Position numbers and translations under genes: made by a program
Shown here: positions 26,833 through 35,442 of the stretch, piece by piece
Layout of the letters: each line of letters starts with the position of its first letter
Position numbering within the stretch: the first letter of the stretch is position 1
DNA from: Planctomycetota bacterium
GTDB lineage: Bacteria; Planctomycetota; E44-bin39
Direction of reading: 5' to 3'
DNA: 64,000 nucleotides
Assembly: GCA_004376375.1 (NCBI GenBank)
Contig: SOJX01000118.1
Span: forward strand, 26,196 to 90,195
The notes under the pieces: model-generated
Told to the model about the DNA's origin: nothing
What the model saw: only the letters and a program-made list of their open reading frames with translations
The model's database searches: none

Positions 26833-27923
26833 CGGTGCTTTTCTTTCTTACGCTGCATGGAGAGTGGTATGTGCGCGCAGAACGGTTCTTCCTCAAGATA
26901 ATCATCAGTGATCGCGGCGGCACGCGCGCGGCACCCTCCGCATATCCGCAGGTATTCGCACTGCCCGCACCGTCCTTTGTACGCGGAAAAATCGCGCAAT
27001 TCTTTCAGGAGCGGTGAATTCTCCCAGAGGTCTTTCAGCGGAGTTTCACGCACATTGCCGATTGATTTCGGAAAATAGCTGCAGGGTTGAACTTCGCCGA
27101 ACGCGTCGATCAAACAAATCGACTGGCCCGCAATACAACCCTTCGAGCCGCCGGTGGAAAAAGTCAGCGACCGTCTCTTGTAGTCTCTCCCCTGCTCCTT
27201 GGCAACCTGGCGCACAACCCGGTAGTATTGCGGTGCACAGGTCGGGCGGACCAGCATTTCATCCTCTTCGAACTCCATCTCAGCATGCCAGCGGAGTATT
27301 TCTTCATAATCCTCTTTTGAAACCAGTTCGTTCTGGATATCCGCACCCCGCCCGGTCGGAACGATGAGAAACATGTACCAGGCAGTCGCACCTAATTCCT
27401 TGGCCAGATGATAGATTTTTATTATTTCCGTCTGGTTCCGCTTCGTAAACGAGGAGTTAATCAGGAATTTTATTCCGTGTTTTCGAAAAAGTTCAGCAGC
27501 ATTTATCGTACCTTCGAACGCGCCTTCCTGCCGGCGGAAGTCGTCATGCACTTCGCTCCCCGCTCCGTCCAGCGACAGCGAAACCATCTTGATCCCACAG
27601 TCGAGAATTTTGCCGCAAACCGCATCATCAACGAGAACGCCGTTGGTGGCCATGCACATCCGCAGGTCTTTGTCGGTTCCGTATCGGGCAATCTCGAAAA
27701 TATCTTCGCGAAGCAGCGGCTCACCGCCGGAAAGGACAACAACCGGTTTTGCAAACGAGGCGATATCATCGAGCAGTTTTTTCGCCTCGCCGGTACTGAA
27801 TTCACCTTCCCTCGGGGACTCGTCGCTCGACGACCTGCAGTGAACGCAATGCAGATTACACCTGCGGGTTGCCTCCCAGGCAAGCCATTTCAGCGTAAAT
27901 TCCTTTCCGGGCCTTTTCTCCAT
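26829..27923 (-). CDS. radical SAM protein of the AhbD/AhbC/NirJ heme-biosynthesis family
   Basis: The 364-residue radical SAM enzyme has the cluster motif CNLHCVHC (Cys 22, 26, 29) and [12 protein letters not shown] for SAM binding. Its C-terminal SPASM-like region is rich in Cys, with [20 protein letters not shown] and [19 protein letters not shown]. That tail is typical of AhbD (coproheme to heme b by radical decarboxylation), AhbC and NirJ. It is the first gene of the heme operon, behind the best promoter in the region, with a GGAGAGGG ribosome-binding site. No ahbA/B, hemN, hemF or chdC is seen nearby, so a coproheme decarboxylase role is attractive. An anaerobic coproporphyrinogen oxidase substitute or a d1-type enzyme remains possible. 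Confidence 0.83.
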   Translation of the reverse strand: MEKRPGKEFTLKWLAWEATRRCNLHCVHCRSSSDESPREGEFSTGEAKKLLDDIASFAKPVVVLSGGEPLLREDIFEIARYGTDKDLRMCMATNGVLVDDAVCGKILDCGIKMVSLSLDGAGSEVHDDFRRQEGAFEGTINAAELFRKHGIKFLINSSFTKRNQTEIIKIYHLAKELGATAWYMFLIVPTGRGADIQNELVSKEDYEEILRWHAEMEFEEDEMLVRPTCAPQYYRVVRQVAKEQGRDYKRRSLTFSTGGSKGCIAGQSICLIDAFGEVQPCSYFPKSIGNVRETPLKDLWENSPLLKELRDFSAYKGRCGQCEYLRICGGCRARAAAITDDYLEEEPFCAHIPLSMQRKKEKHR

Positions 27924-27962
27924 ACACCCTCTCCGGCCTAATCCCCTGCTTAAAGCATGGCG

Positions 27963-27991
27963 AGTATAACATTCTCCATATTACATGTCAA
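27963..27991 (-). promoter_or_regulatory. strong sigma70-type promoter for the heme operon
   Basis: Minus-strand TTGACA (27991-27986), a 17-base spacer and TATACT (27968-27963) are near-perfect. The transcript would start roughly 35 bases before the ATG at 27923 and cover the radical SAM gene, hemE, the TPR gene, hemH and hemG. Confidence 0.78.
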
Positions 27992-28052
27992 CGCGGAAAC
28001 ACATATCTCCAACATAACAAGTCATAATAAGACGGAATTACAGAAAAACAAC

Positions 28053-28080
28053 TTGCATAATTTCCGCCATGTTGTAGAAT
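28053..28080 (+). promoter_or_regulatory. sigma70-type promoter deciding the start of the small orphan gene
   Basis: TTGCAT (28053-28058), a 16-base spacer and TAGAAT (28075-28080) lie inside the open frame that begins at 27957. The translated gene must therefore start further down, at GTG 28107. Confidence 0.6.
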
Positions 28081-28106
28081 TAAAAGGGATAAAAGGAGGA
28101 GTAGGA

Positions 28107-28730
28107 GTGGTTAATCCGATCGGGAGTAGTTTGTATCTCTCGAACCCTTTCCTGAATTTCCGGCTCGATCCCGGCGAAACAGGAATATTGCGGACAGCCC
28201 AGGCATCAGACTCCACTGTGCTTGTAACGGCGCAGGAACAGGGAAACGCCGCCAGGCTTTCAGCAGATGCCGCACGTGCCGGACAGGAAGTAACCAGACG
28301 TGAAATAAATTATACTACCCGGCGCGTCGGCGATGTAACAACTGTAACCGACGGGCGGACAACCGTCGCCACCAGACCGGACAACACTCCCGGTATCGTC
28401 CCCAGCCCCGAACTTCCGTTTACTGATCCGCGCGCCGAGATCGCAGGCACAGATTCCTCGTCCGGCCAGCATGAAGGTTCTCTGGAGCTATCTCTCCTGG
28501 ACGCGCTTGCGGGCGTGGCTTTTAATACGGATACGGGTTCTAATTTACTTATTCCCGAACCATCACCATTGCTTGCCGAAGTGCGGGACGCGCAGAACCT
28601 CACGACCTTTCGACAGTATTTCCCCGGACCCCAGACCAATGTATCGGTTGTCAACGTTGAAGGCGAAGAGCAGGCCGAAAATGCTCCGGTAAAGGAAGAA
28701 GCTGGGCCGGAAATCGAAACCTTCGTATAA
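28107..28730 (+). CDS. hypothetical protein
   Basis: The 207-residue protein begins at GTG 28107, supported by AAGGAGG (28093-28099) and a promoter at 28053-28080; the longer frame from 27957 starts upstream of that promoter and is rejected. It is low in Cys and rich in Thr, Val, Ala and Glu, with a likely coiled or extended middle (AARLSADAARAGQEVTRREI) and a repetitive TTRRVGDVTTVTDGRTTVATR stretch split by charged turns. It ends in an acidic tail. There is no signal peptide or membrane helix. I do not recognise a family; the composition resembles small flagellar or structural accessory proteins, but that is a weak impression. Confidence 0.65.
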   Translation: MVNPIGSSLYLSNPFLNFRLDPGETGILRTAQASDSTVLVTAQEQGNAARLSADAARAGQEVTRREINYTTRRVGDVTTVTDGRTTVATRPDNTPGIVPSPELPFTDPRAEIAGTDSSSGQHEGSLELSLLDALAGVAFNTDTGSNLLIPEPSPLLAEVRDAQNLTTFRQYFPGPQTNVSVVNVEGEEQAENAPVKEEAGPEIETFV

Positions 28731-28820
28731 GAAAGTATGAAGTATGAAGGCTGAAGGCTGAAATAAAGAAAAGAAATATTAATTTTCATACTTCATACTT
28801 CATACTTTCTTCCTTCATCC
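28731..28820. repeat. 7-base-period inverted array (tgaagta type)
   Basis: Left heptamers gaaagta, tgaagta, tgaaggc, tgaaggc, tgaaata run from 28731 to 28765. The complementary run is at 28785-28820. Arms 28731-28748 and 28792-28809 are a perfect 18-base inverted repeat. The left arm begins directly after the stop of the orphan gene, and the right arm contains the stop and last codons of the methyltransferase gene, so this array is the shared 3' end of two convergent genes. Confidence 0.88.
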
Positions 28821-29628
28821 TTTCCGCAATGATTCTCATTCGGTGGCCGAGTTTTCGCAGGTTGACAAACGGCGCACCCAATCGGTCGATAAAACGACTC
28901 CACGCGGTTTTTTTCAACTTAGGCGTTCTACGGTAACCGCTTGTGGTAAACTTGCAGATCGCAAGCCCGGCTCGTTTGAGCACGATGCGAATCGTCGAAG
29001 GAGTAAAGAGCACATAATGGTCAGGCGGAAAAAACTGGGGCTCGGGGTTTCGGCGGATTGTTATTGAATCGTAGTTCGGTGTTTGAAGCCACAGAACGCC
29101 GCCGGGGCGGAGTGCGCGCGCCACCTCGGTGAGGACCAGGGCAGGATCGGCCAGGTGTTCTACCACCATATTCATTACTGCAACGTCAAATCGATCCGCC
29201 TCAAAGGCTGCTGAAAAAATATCACCCGTCAATATATTCAACTCGTATTCATCACGCCCGATGCGGGCGGCTGCATCGGAGATTTCTACGCCGCTTACCT
29301 GCCATTTATTCTCCCGAGCCGCCAACAGGAAACCCCCTGACGCACACCCGATTTCAAGCAACTCGCCGGTGTCGCGGTAACGCGACAGGTCTTTGAGAAT
29401 CGTTTTATAGTAGCTTTGTTTCTCTGTCCTGAAGCTCTTGTTTCTGAAAAACTCGACACCAGCATCGGTTACGGCGGCCGACGCTGAAAGCGGGTCTTCA
29501 GGCCGGGGGTTTCTATACATCAGGCCGCAATCCATACATTTAGCGAATGAAGCTTCCTCGGTCTTATGATAGGGTTGCGATTTATCGCAACCACACAGGG
29601 GGCAGGTTATCTCGACAAGTTCGGGCAT
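28786..29628 (-). CDS. zinc-ribbon class I SAM-dependent methyltransferase
   Basis: This 280-residue protein starts at ATG 29628; an in-frame start at 29685 would add 19 residues that are only translated repeat. The N-terminus is a Cys4 ribbon (CPLCGCDK and KCMDCGLMYRNPRPED). A Rossmann methyltransferase core follows, with LLEIGCASGGFLLAA (motif I) and VVEHLADPALVLTEVARALRPGGVLWLQTPN. This ribbon-plus-methyltransferase layout is common among enzymes acting on sugar or lipid intermediates of cell-surface biosynthesis. The last residues (MKYEV) are encoded by a heptamer array. It is the last minus-strand gene downstream of glgC and may share its transcript, although a long repeat lies between. 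Substrate unknown. Confidence 0.8.
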   Translation of the reverse strand: MPELVEITCPLCGCDKSQPYHKTEEASFAKCMDCGLMYRNPRPEDPLSASAAVTDAGVEFFRNKSFRTEKQSYYKTILKDLSRYRDTGELLEIGCASGGFLLAARENKWQVSGVEISDAAARIGRDEYELNILTGDIFSAAFEADRFDVAVMNMVVEHLADPALVLTEVARALRPGGVLWLQTPNYDSITIRRNPEPQFFPPDHYVLFTPSTIRIVLKRAGLAICKFTTSGYRRTPKLKKTAWSRFIDRLGAPFVNLRKLGHRMRIIAERMKEESMKYEV

Positions 29629-29639
29629 GCTTCTCGATT

Positions 29640-29817
29640 GAGTATCGAGTATCGAGTGCCGAGTATCGAGTGACGAACCCCCCACAATTTTTTCTTTACT
29701 CGAAACCCGGAACTCGAAACTCGATACTTCTTTATCTTTTCTCTACTCGAAACTCGGAACTCGAAACTCGATACTTCTTCATCTTTTCTCTACTCGAAAC
29801 TCGGAACTTCTTTCGAG
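29640..29817. repeat. 7-base-period array with 47-bp tandem copies
   Basis: Five heptamers of gagtatc/gagtgcc type run from 29640 to 29674. The complementary strand type (ctcgaaa, ctcggaa, ctcgata) follows in three 47-base tandem units starting at 29698, 29745 and 29792, the last one truncated. The array fills the gap between glgC and the methyltransferase and reads in frame as a spurious N-terminal extension of the latter. Confidence 0.88.
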
Positions 29818-29818
29818 A

Positions 29819-31066
29819 TTACAGTTTTGCGGCTGCTTCACGCATAACAATAGTGAGCCACTGGTCGTTCTCTATGGGTGTAACAGAGAATCGAGCTTTG
29901 TCAGCCTCATAATCGTAGCCGATTTCGGTTCCTTCAGGGATCTTGGCCCTCGTATCAACAATCGCTCGGCGGATACTGCAGTTTCTGCCAACCTCGACCT
30001 GGTCGAAGAGCAGAGACTGCTTGACGTGGACAAAGCTGTTAATGCGAACCATTTGCGACAAGAGCGATCTCTGTACAAGCCCGCCTGAAATAATGCACCC
30101 GTTTGCGACTATTGAATCGAGGGCACGGCCACACCTGCCGCCCGGATACTCCTGGGCGAAGACAAACTTCGGCGCCGGCGCCTGCGGGTTGTATGTGTAA
30201 ATCGGCCACGTGGGATCATAGAGGTTGAAAATCGGCTCGACCTGTACAAGGTCCATGTTGGCTGCATAATAGGCTTCAATTTCTCCTACATCGCGCCAAT
30301 AGGGTTCGTCCTTTGCGTTTACATCCACAAACCGGTAAGCCATAACCCGTTCCCCGGATTCGACCATTGCGGGTAGAATATCCCGTCCGAAATCATGGGC
30401 GGAACCGGGATTCCTTGTGTCGTCCTCAAGCCAGCGCCTGAGCGTTTCGGTCCTGAATATATAGACACCCATGTTAGCCAGGCATTCCCTGGGGCGATCT
30501 TTAATCGTCGCTGGACCGCTCTGAGGTTTTTCCTGGAAACCGGTGACCCGTTGCTCGTTGTCGGTAACCAGGATTCCAAACAGCGAGGCTTCGCTTGCAT
30601 GAACGGGGAAAGTTGCGATCGTTACGTCGGCCCCGGTACTTTGATGCGCCTGGATCATCTGGCGGTAATCCATTTTGTAGATATGGTCGCCCGATAGGAT
30701 AAGCAGGTCGCGGGGTCTGAGCTGGTCGATAGAATAGAAATTCTGGTAGATCGCATCCGCTGTGCCGCGGTACCAGTCGGTACCGATCCTCTGCTGCGGC
30801 GGTATGACATCGATATACTCGTTCATTCGGCGGTCAAAGAAACTCCATCCTTCCTTGATATGCCTCTCAAGCGAAAGGGACTTATACTGGGTCAAAACAA
30901 AGATGTTTCGCAAGTTTGAGTTTACGCAGTTCGAGAGTGTAAAATCAATGATTCTGTACTGGGCACCGAACCGCACTGCAGGCTTTGCCCGGTTTTGGGT
31001 AAGCAGAGAGAGCCGCTCACCCTTGCCGCCCGCCATAATAAGTGTAAGAATATCAAAATGCGCCAT
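29819..31066 (-). CDS. glgC: glucose-1-phosphate adenylyltransferase
   Basis: The 415-residue enzyme makes ADP-glucose from glucose-1-phosphate and ATP, the committed step of bacterial glycogen synthesis. The nucleotidyltransferase loop LIMAGGKGERLSLLTQNRAKPAV is at residues 9-31, the sugar-binding GTADAIYQN and LSGDHIYKMDY motifs follow, and the C-terminal third is a left-handed beta-helix-like region (IVANGCIISGGLVQRSLLSQ). Length fits GlgC. It lies 26 bases after the GH57 branching-enzyme-like gene and in the same operon as glgA. Classic allosteric residues were not checked. Confidence 0.94.
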   Translation of the reverse strand: MAHFDILTLIMAGGKGERLSLLTQNRAKPAVRFGAQYRIIDFTLSNCVNSNLRNIFVLTQYKSLSLERHIKEGWSFFDRRMNEYIDVIPPQQRIGTDWYRGTADAIYQNFYSIDQLRPRDLLILSGDHIYKMDYRQMIQAHQSTGADVTIATFPVHASEASLFGILVTDNEQRVTGFQEKPQSGPATIKDRPRECLANMGVYIFRTETLRRWLEDDTRNPGSAHDFGRDILPAMVESGERVMAYRFVDVNAKDEPYWRDVGEIEAYYAANMDLVQVEPIFNLYDPTWPIYTYNPQAPAPKFVFAQEYPGGRCGRALDSIVANGCIISGGLVQRSLLSQMVRINSFVHVKQSLLFDQVEVGRNCSIRRAIVDTRAKIPEGTEIGYDYEADKARFSVTPIENDQWLTIVMREAAAKL

Positions 31067-31092
31067 TTGAATTTCCGTCTTTTCTTCCGAGG

Positions 31093-32679
31093 TTATATAT
31101 AAACGCGATAATCAATTTCCTGGAAGACCGTATTGGAACTCTCGAGTTCTGCCAGAAATCCCGCATCGACCGCCCCGGCTTCAGAAAGGTCGTCCAACAG
31201 CCGATGAAGGTTTTCCAGATGAGTTTTCAATCGGTTATGCGCATAAGGCACGACCGTGTCGGTGGTCATGATAAACGCCCAATCGGAGGACTCTGCAAGC
31301 AGGAGTTCCCGCGCGGCCTGATTTAAAGCACGCTTCACTTCCGGCGTCGGCGACAAGTTCGCAGCGGCGACCCGGGCCATCCGGTCTTCGGCAACGTGCA
31401 GATGGCGATATATCCAGTCGTTCGATCCGTTCAGCCAGACTTCATAATAGCCTTTATCGCCCCACGATGAGGCGCAGGGTTTTATCTTCTGTATGGGGGC
31501 GGGCTCATCGAGTACTTCAGACGGAGTCGAAAAGGTGAAAACATCCTCGAAATGCACCGCGTTTTCGAATAAAGCCTTGAGAAACGCCGGACCCTCGAAC
31601 CACCAGTGGCCAAACAACTCGGCGTCATACGGTGCAAGAACGACCGGCGTCGCATCAATTGTCGAACCTACATGCAGTAGTTGATGCTTCCGGTTGAATA
31701 GGAAATTCCCCGCGTGCTGATTCACCATTTCAATCGCGGCACCGGGATTGTATAACTCCTTATTCGCAAGGTCGACCTTGCCGGTTATCCTGTGATACTT
31801 GATGCCGAGGTTTCGGCGAATCCCGTCTTCATGGAGATACGGTCTTACGTATTCGTAATCGCCGTCGTAGCCGAGGTCGCGGTAAAATTCCCGATAGCAC
31901 TGATCTCCGGGATAACCCTCTTCCGCACTCCAGACATGCTTTGAGCTTTGCGCGTCCCGCCCGAAGGCTGCAACACCGGACTCGAGCATAACCGGCCTGT
32001 ACGTTGCATAGCGCGGAAACGGCTCCCCGTAAAGCAGGCCGTGGGTATCAAGAACAAGATACCTCAGGCTCGATTCCGCCAATGCGGGCTCAATCTCCGG
32101 TATAAACGCACACTCGGCAAGCCAGATTCCGTCCGGGTCGCTCCCGAAGTGTTTGTGATAGTTCCGGATCGCCACCTTAAACTGTGCCCGGCGCGCTTTC
32201 TCGTTGAAAACATACGGCAAGAAGCAGTGCGTGGCCGTACATGTCAGAACTTCAAGATTACCGGTATCGCGAAACCGCTTAAAACCGCTTACAAGGTTAC
32301 CGCCGCAATTGTTAAACACCTCTCTGGCGCGGTTGAAGCGCTCGCGATACATCCCGGCAGTTGCCGCCATCGGCATATTCCGGGTTCGGTGAACCTCCTT
32401 ATCCGCCAGTTCAATAAGCTTGTCCAGCCTCTCGCGATAGCGATCCTGAAGCATCGGATCGGCCAGCATTTCGCAGAGCGTCGGCGTCAAGCTCATCGCA
32501 AGACGCCAACGGATACCGCGGTCCGCCAGGTTCTCCATCATGTCCAGGAACGGTATGTACGTTTCGGTCATGGCTTCGAAAAGCCAGGTTTCCTCCAGGA
32601 ACTCCGGGTGTTCCGGGTGGCGGATAAAAGGTAAATGCGCATGAAGGAGCAAGATGAGTTTTCCAGGCCTGCGGGTCAT
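31093..32679 (-). CDS. GH57 1,4-alpha-glucan branching enzyme
   Basis: The 528-residue enzyme begins with the GH57 barrel signature LILLLHAHLPFIRHPEHPEF and has the nucleophile context WLAECAFIPEIEPAL. Its helical C-terminal domain is of DUF1957 type (RELLLAESSDWAFIM). This is the layout of the archaeal/Thermus GH57 branching enzymes, which add alpha-1,6 branches to glycogen. Its start overlaps the stop of the DUF4912 gene by 4 bases (ATGA). A GH13-type glgB is absent from the window, which fits this enzyme doing the branching. Confidence 0.88.
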   Translation of the reverse strand: MTRRPGKLILLLHAHLPFIRHPEHPEFLEETWLFEAMTETYIPFLDMMENLADRGIRWRLAMSLTPTLCEMLADPMLQDRYRERLDKLIELADKEVHRTRNMPMAATAGMYRERFNRAREVFNNCGGNLVSGFKRFRDTGNLEVLTCTATHCFLPYVFNEKARRAQFKVAIRNYHKHFGSDPDGIWLAECAFIPEIEPALAESSLRYLVLDTHGLLYGEPFPRYATYRPVMLESGVAAFGRDAQSSKHVWSAEEGYPGDQCYREFYRDLGYDGDYEYVRPYLHEDGIRRNLGIKYHRITGKVDLANKELYNPGAAIEMVNQHAGNFLFNRKHQLLHVGSTIDATPVVLAPYDAELFGHWWFEGPAFLKALFENAVHFEDVFTFSTPSEVLDEPAPIQKIKPCASSWGDKGYYEVWLNGSNDWIYRHLHVAEDRMARVAAANLSPTPEVKRALNQAARELLLAESSDWAFIMTTDTVVPYAHNRLKTHLENLHRLLDDLSEAGAVDAGFLAELESSNTVFQEIDYRVYI

Positions 32680-33260
32680 GACAACTCCTCCTTGGGCGGT
32701 TGCGTTCGAGAAGCCATCATGCTCGAGCGCAGTGCAAAAGACCCCATTGTTTCACTGGCGCCACCCAGATCCAGAAGCCTCCTGAGATCCAAAGCCGACC
32801 AGAATTCCTGATCGGAAAGGTCGGACGGGCCATCCGAGGGGGTTCTTACAGGCGGTGTTTCGCAGAAGAGAATGAATTCCCCGGGAGCCGTCCGCCACCC
32901 GATTTTTCCCACATACGCGGACCTGGGAGCTGCCTCGGCATAGTAACTGCCGCGTGGATAATCGCAGCCGAACTCTCGAGTCTCGCCTGAATCAAGATTG
33001 GTGATGGCAAGTTCCCACCTGCCGTCATTGAATATTTCAATTCCGCGTTCATCTTCCACTTGCCTGCGCCTGGAACCGGTAAGCTCCCAGTAGAAAAATA
33101 TACGTTTGGGGTCGCGCACCAGTCCATAGAGCACATCCTGGTGATACGATTCCGGCAGAGGCGGTCCCCAGTCAATGTAGACGTTTCCGTCTTCGGCACG
33201 CGATTCATGTTTTGGCGCTTTCCTGAAACGCTCTCCGGAAGATTGCATCCCATCAGTCAT
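32676..33260 (-). CDS. DUF4912 protein
   Basis: This 194-residue protein starts at ATG 33260 with TGGAG 8 bases upstream, overlapping the preceding GH57 gene by 8 bases; the longer frame from 33293 lies further inside that gene and is less likely. The DUF4912 signature is visible in YGLVRDPKRIFFYWELTGSRR. A short immunoglobulin-like strand set follows (YVGKIGWRTAPGEFILFCETP). DUF4912 proteins often sit beside GH57 genes, and a glucan-binding or regulatory role is suspected for them. The tight coupling on both sides supports a partnership with the two GH57 enzymes. Confidence 0.82.
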   Translation of the reverse strand: MTDGMQSSGERFRKAPKHESRAEDGNVYIDWGPPLPESYHQDVLYGLVRDPKRIFFYWELTGSRRRQVEDERGIEIFNDGRWELAITNLDSGETREFGCDYPRGSYYAEAAPRSAYVGKIGWRTAPGEFILFCETPPVRTPSDGPSDLSDQEFWSALDLRRLLDLGGASETMGSFALRSSMMASRTQPPKEELS

Positions 33261-35400
33261 TTTTTTTCTCCAGAACTTCCACGTCGAGGTCAATATGAAA
33301 CGTTTCCCTTGCTCCGGGCTCGAGCTTTATCGGAAACGTTACGATGACCGCCGAACATTGATACAAACCTTCAAATCCATCTTCGGATTGGGAAACGGTT
33401 TTTACCGGATATGTCCAGAATTCAACATCCCGACCGGGCGTAAGCCTCACCACAGTCCGACGCCATTCGTCCACCAGGGAGAAAACCCCGGCACTCCGCA
33501 TCATAACCGTAGACAGGTTGCCGCACATTTCCCCATCAGCCAGATAGTATCTGTCGGGCGCTTCGCCTGCGAGCATGGAGAAATTCCATTCCTGTGCGTA
33601 CCGGGTCGAAAGCTGCTCGGCGCCCGAATTCGTAATAGTCACATCGACCGACAGGCCGGCGTGCTCGCGAAGCATCGTTATGGTTTTTGAAACGTTTATC
33701 GGCAGCATTTCTCCCTGCTCGGACTGTACGAGGCTGGTTCGGCCCAGAACGACCTGGACATTTACACGTGCTTCTATTTGCTCGATTTCATATGGCCGTC
33801 CGACGAAATCGCCCTGCTCCTGCGCCGAATTATCCTGCAACGTCTGCACGGTTGCATCCGACCTGAGAAAACGGTCAATCAGACTGGTCCGCTTGTTCGA
33901 GTCGTAAACCAGAAGCGTCTCGAGCTTGTCCTGCTTGGCGCGAACGCGGTCGTGTATTGAGGCGACCTTTTCCTCTTCGCCTGCACGGCTCAACTCATGG
34001 ACCCGGTCATGGTAGGCCTCGTATCGGCGCGCAAGAGTGTTAAGTAAAGGATAAGAGGTCTCCTTTGCATTGAATTCGTAGAGCGTACCTCCACTGTCCG
34101 GCGCCAGGCAGGCTGAAACAGCCGCGTTGGCAAGATAGATTTCTTCCGCGCCGTCACAATCCAAATCGCTCGCCTCCACCCGAATCCACTGATCAGTCGC
34201 ATACCTTATGCCTGCAAGCTTTACTTCACAATCAATCATTGCCCGCGCCACGCGGTCGCGAAGGTGGGGCAGATAAAGCCCTCCAAAGATGCCATGCCAG
34301 TAGGCGCAGTTACATTGCGAGCGATAGAGCTCCCGCCTCGCCTCGGCAACGGCCGGATCATCGGAATCCAGTTCCGCCAGCTCCTTTGAAAGGTGCATCA
34401 TCCGGGAATAAAGCCTGTTTGCTTCAGGATACTTGACCCGGAAATTGCGCCATGACCCTCCCCTGACGAACCGCCGCAAGGCGGCGCCGTCCGGCCGGGA
34501 CTTCAATTCGTTTTCCAGTTGAACCAGATTGCGAATTTCTCTTGCAGGCAACGCCCACTCCGTCATCTCGCGGTAACTTGCATCCGGAAGGAACACCCGC
34601 CCGCGTGGCGGCAGTTTTTCGTACGCCTCGGAAAGAAAAACCAGTTCGATATCATCAGCTTCTCCGAGCGCCGAAAAGAAACGCTCGAGCCAGCCGTCTC
34701 CGTAGACATGTTCGTTTGTTTCGGGCCACATGCCGAATTTCTCACCGTCGTCGCCATATACCAGAAGCGGTGTTCGCCCGTCACCTTTAAAGGTTCTGAG
34801 ATAAGCAATCGTATCTTGAGGGTCCTTGAAGGGAATCGCATACCGCAGAAACTCCGGAATCGGAAAAACGGCCATAACACGGCCCTGATCTTCGGTCAGG
34901 TAGTAACCGTCAAGTTCACGCTCCGAAACACCTGCGTAGAAGAAGTGGGTATCATCGCACAACGTGTAGCGAATCCCGGCATCGAAGAGTGATTGCACAA
35001 GGGATTGCTCCCAGACCCGCTCCGTAAGCCAGTAACCCTGGAAGCCGGCCGAAACGTCATCGAAATGCTCGCGAAGATAATCGCGGTACATCTCTATCTG
35101 ACCCTGGCGGTCGCACTCAGGCAGCATTGTAAAAATCGGCTCGTAGAAGCCGCCGCCGAACAGCTCGATCTGCCCTCCCTCCACCAGAACACGGACCCGG
35201 TCGAGATAATCACTGCGGTTTTCTTCCATCCACTCGAGAAGGCAGCCCGAAACGTGCAGGTTGACCTTTATCCCGGGGTGCGCCGCCAGTACGCCCAGAA
35301 AGGGCATATAGGCAAGATCGATCGCCCGTGCCATTACATGGTCGAAGTTTCCAATCGGCTGGTGAATGTGAAGCGTCAGGTTGAACTTGATTTCAGACAT
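33253..35400 (-). CDS. GH57 alpha-amylase / 4-alpha-glucanotransferase
   Basis: This 715-residue GH57 enzyme starts at ATG 35400 (AGGA upstream); a TTG at 35415 adds only five residues. The N-terminal FNLTLHIHQPIGNFDHVM is the first GH57 motif. The nucleophile is in GYWLTERVWEQ and the acid/base in YGDDGEKFGMWP, both intact, as in Thermococcus 4-alpha-glucanotransferase. The middle and C-terminal regions match the DUF1925/DUF1926-type helical and beta domains, ending in the DLDVEVLEKK strand. It would disproportionate or hydrolyse alpha-1,4-glucan. It lies 42 bases from glgA and overlaps the DUF4912 gene. Confidence 0.9.
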   Translation of the reverse strand: MSEIKFNLTLHIHQPIGNFDHVMARAIDLAYMPFLGVLAAHPGIKVNLHVSGCLLEWMEENRSDYLDRVRVLVEGGQIELFGGGFYEPIFTMLPECDRQGQIEMYRDYLREHFDDVSAGFQGYWLTERVWEQSLVQSLFDAGIRYTLCDDTHFFYAGVSERELDGYYLTEDQGRVMAVFPIPEFLRYAIPFKDPQDTIAYLRTFKGDGRTPLLVYGDDGEKFGMWPETNEHVYGDGWLERFFSALGEADDIELVFLSEAYEKLPPRGRVFLPDASYREMTEWALPAREIRNLVQLENELKSRPDGAALRRFVRGGSWRNFRVKYPEANRLYSRMMHLSKELAELDSDDPAVAEARRELYRSQCNCAYWHGIFGGLYLPHLRDRVARAMIDCEVKLAGIRYATDQWIRVEASDLDCDGAEEIYLANAAVSACLAPDSGGTLYEFNAKETSYPLLNTLARRYEAYHDRVHELSRAGEEEKVASIHDRVRAKQDKLETLLVYDSNKRTSLIDRFLRSDATVQTLQDNSAQEQGDFVGRPYEIEQIEARVNVQVVLGRTSLVQSEQGEMLPINVSKTITMLREHAGLSVDVTITNSGAEQLSTRYAQEWNFSMLAGEAPDRYYLADGEMCGNLSTVMMRSAGVFSLVDEWRRTVVRLTPGRDVEFWTYPVKTVSQSEDGFEGLYQCSAVIVTFPIKLEPGARETFHIDLDVEVLEKKND

Positions 35401-35442
35401 GTCGTGATCCTGCAATGATATCCCGATCGTCCCGGAAATCCC

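Noticed and set aside
27957..28106. Longer N-terminus of the orphan gene at 28107
   Set aside because: The frame begins upstream of the promoter at 28053-28080, and GTG 28107 has the ribosome-binding site.
29640..29817. CRISPR-like array
   Set aside because: Units are 7 bases with no spacers, and no cas gene is in the window.
33261..33293. Longer start for the DUF4912 gene
   Set aside because: It would overlap the upstream GH57 gene by 41 bases, while ATG 33260 has a good ribosome-binding site and an 8-base overlap.
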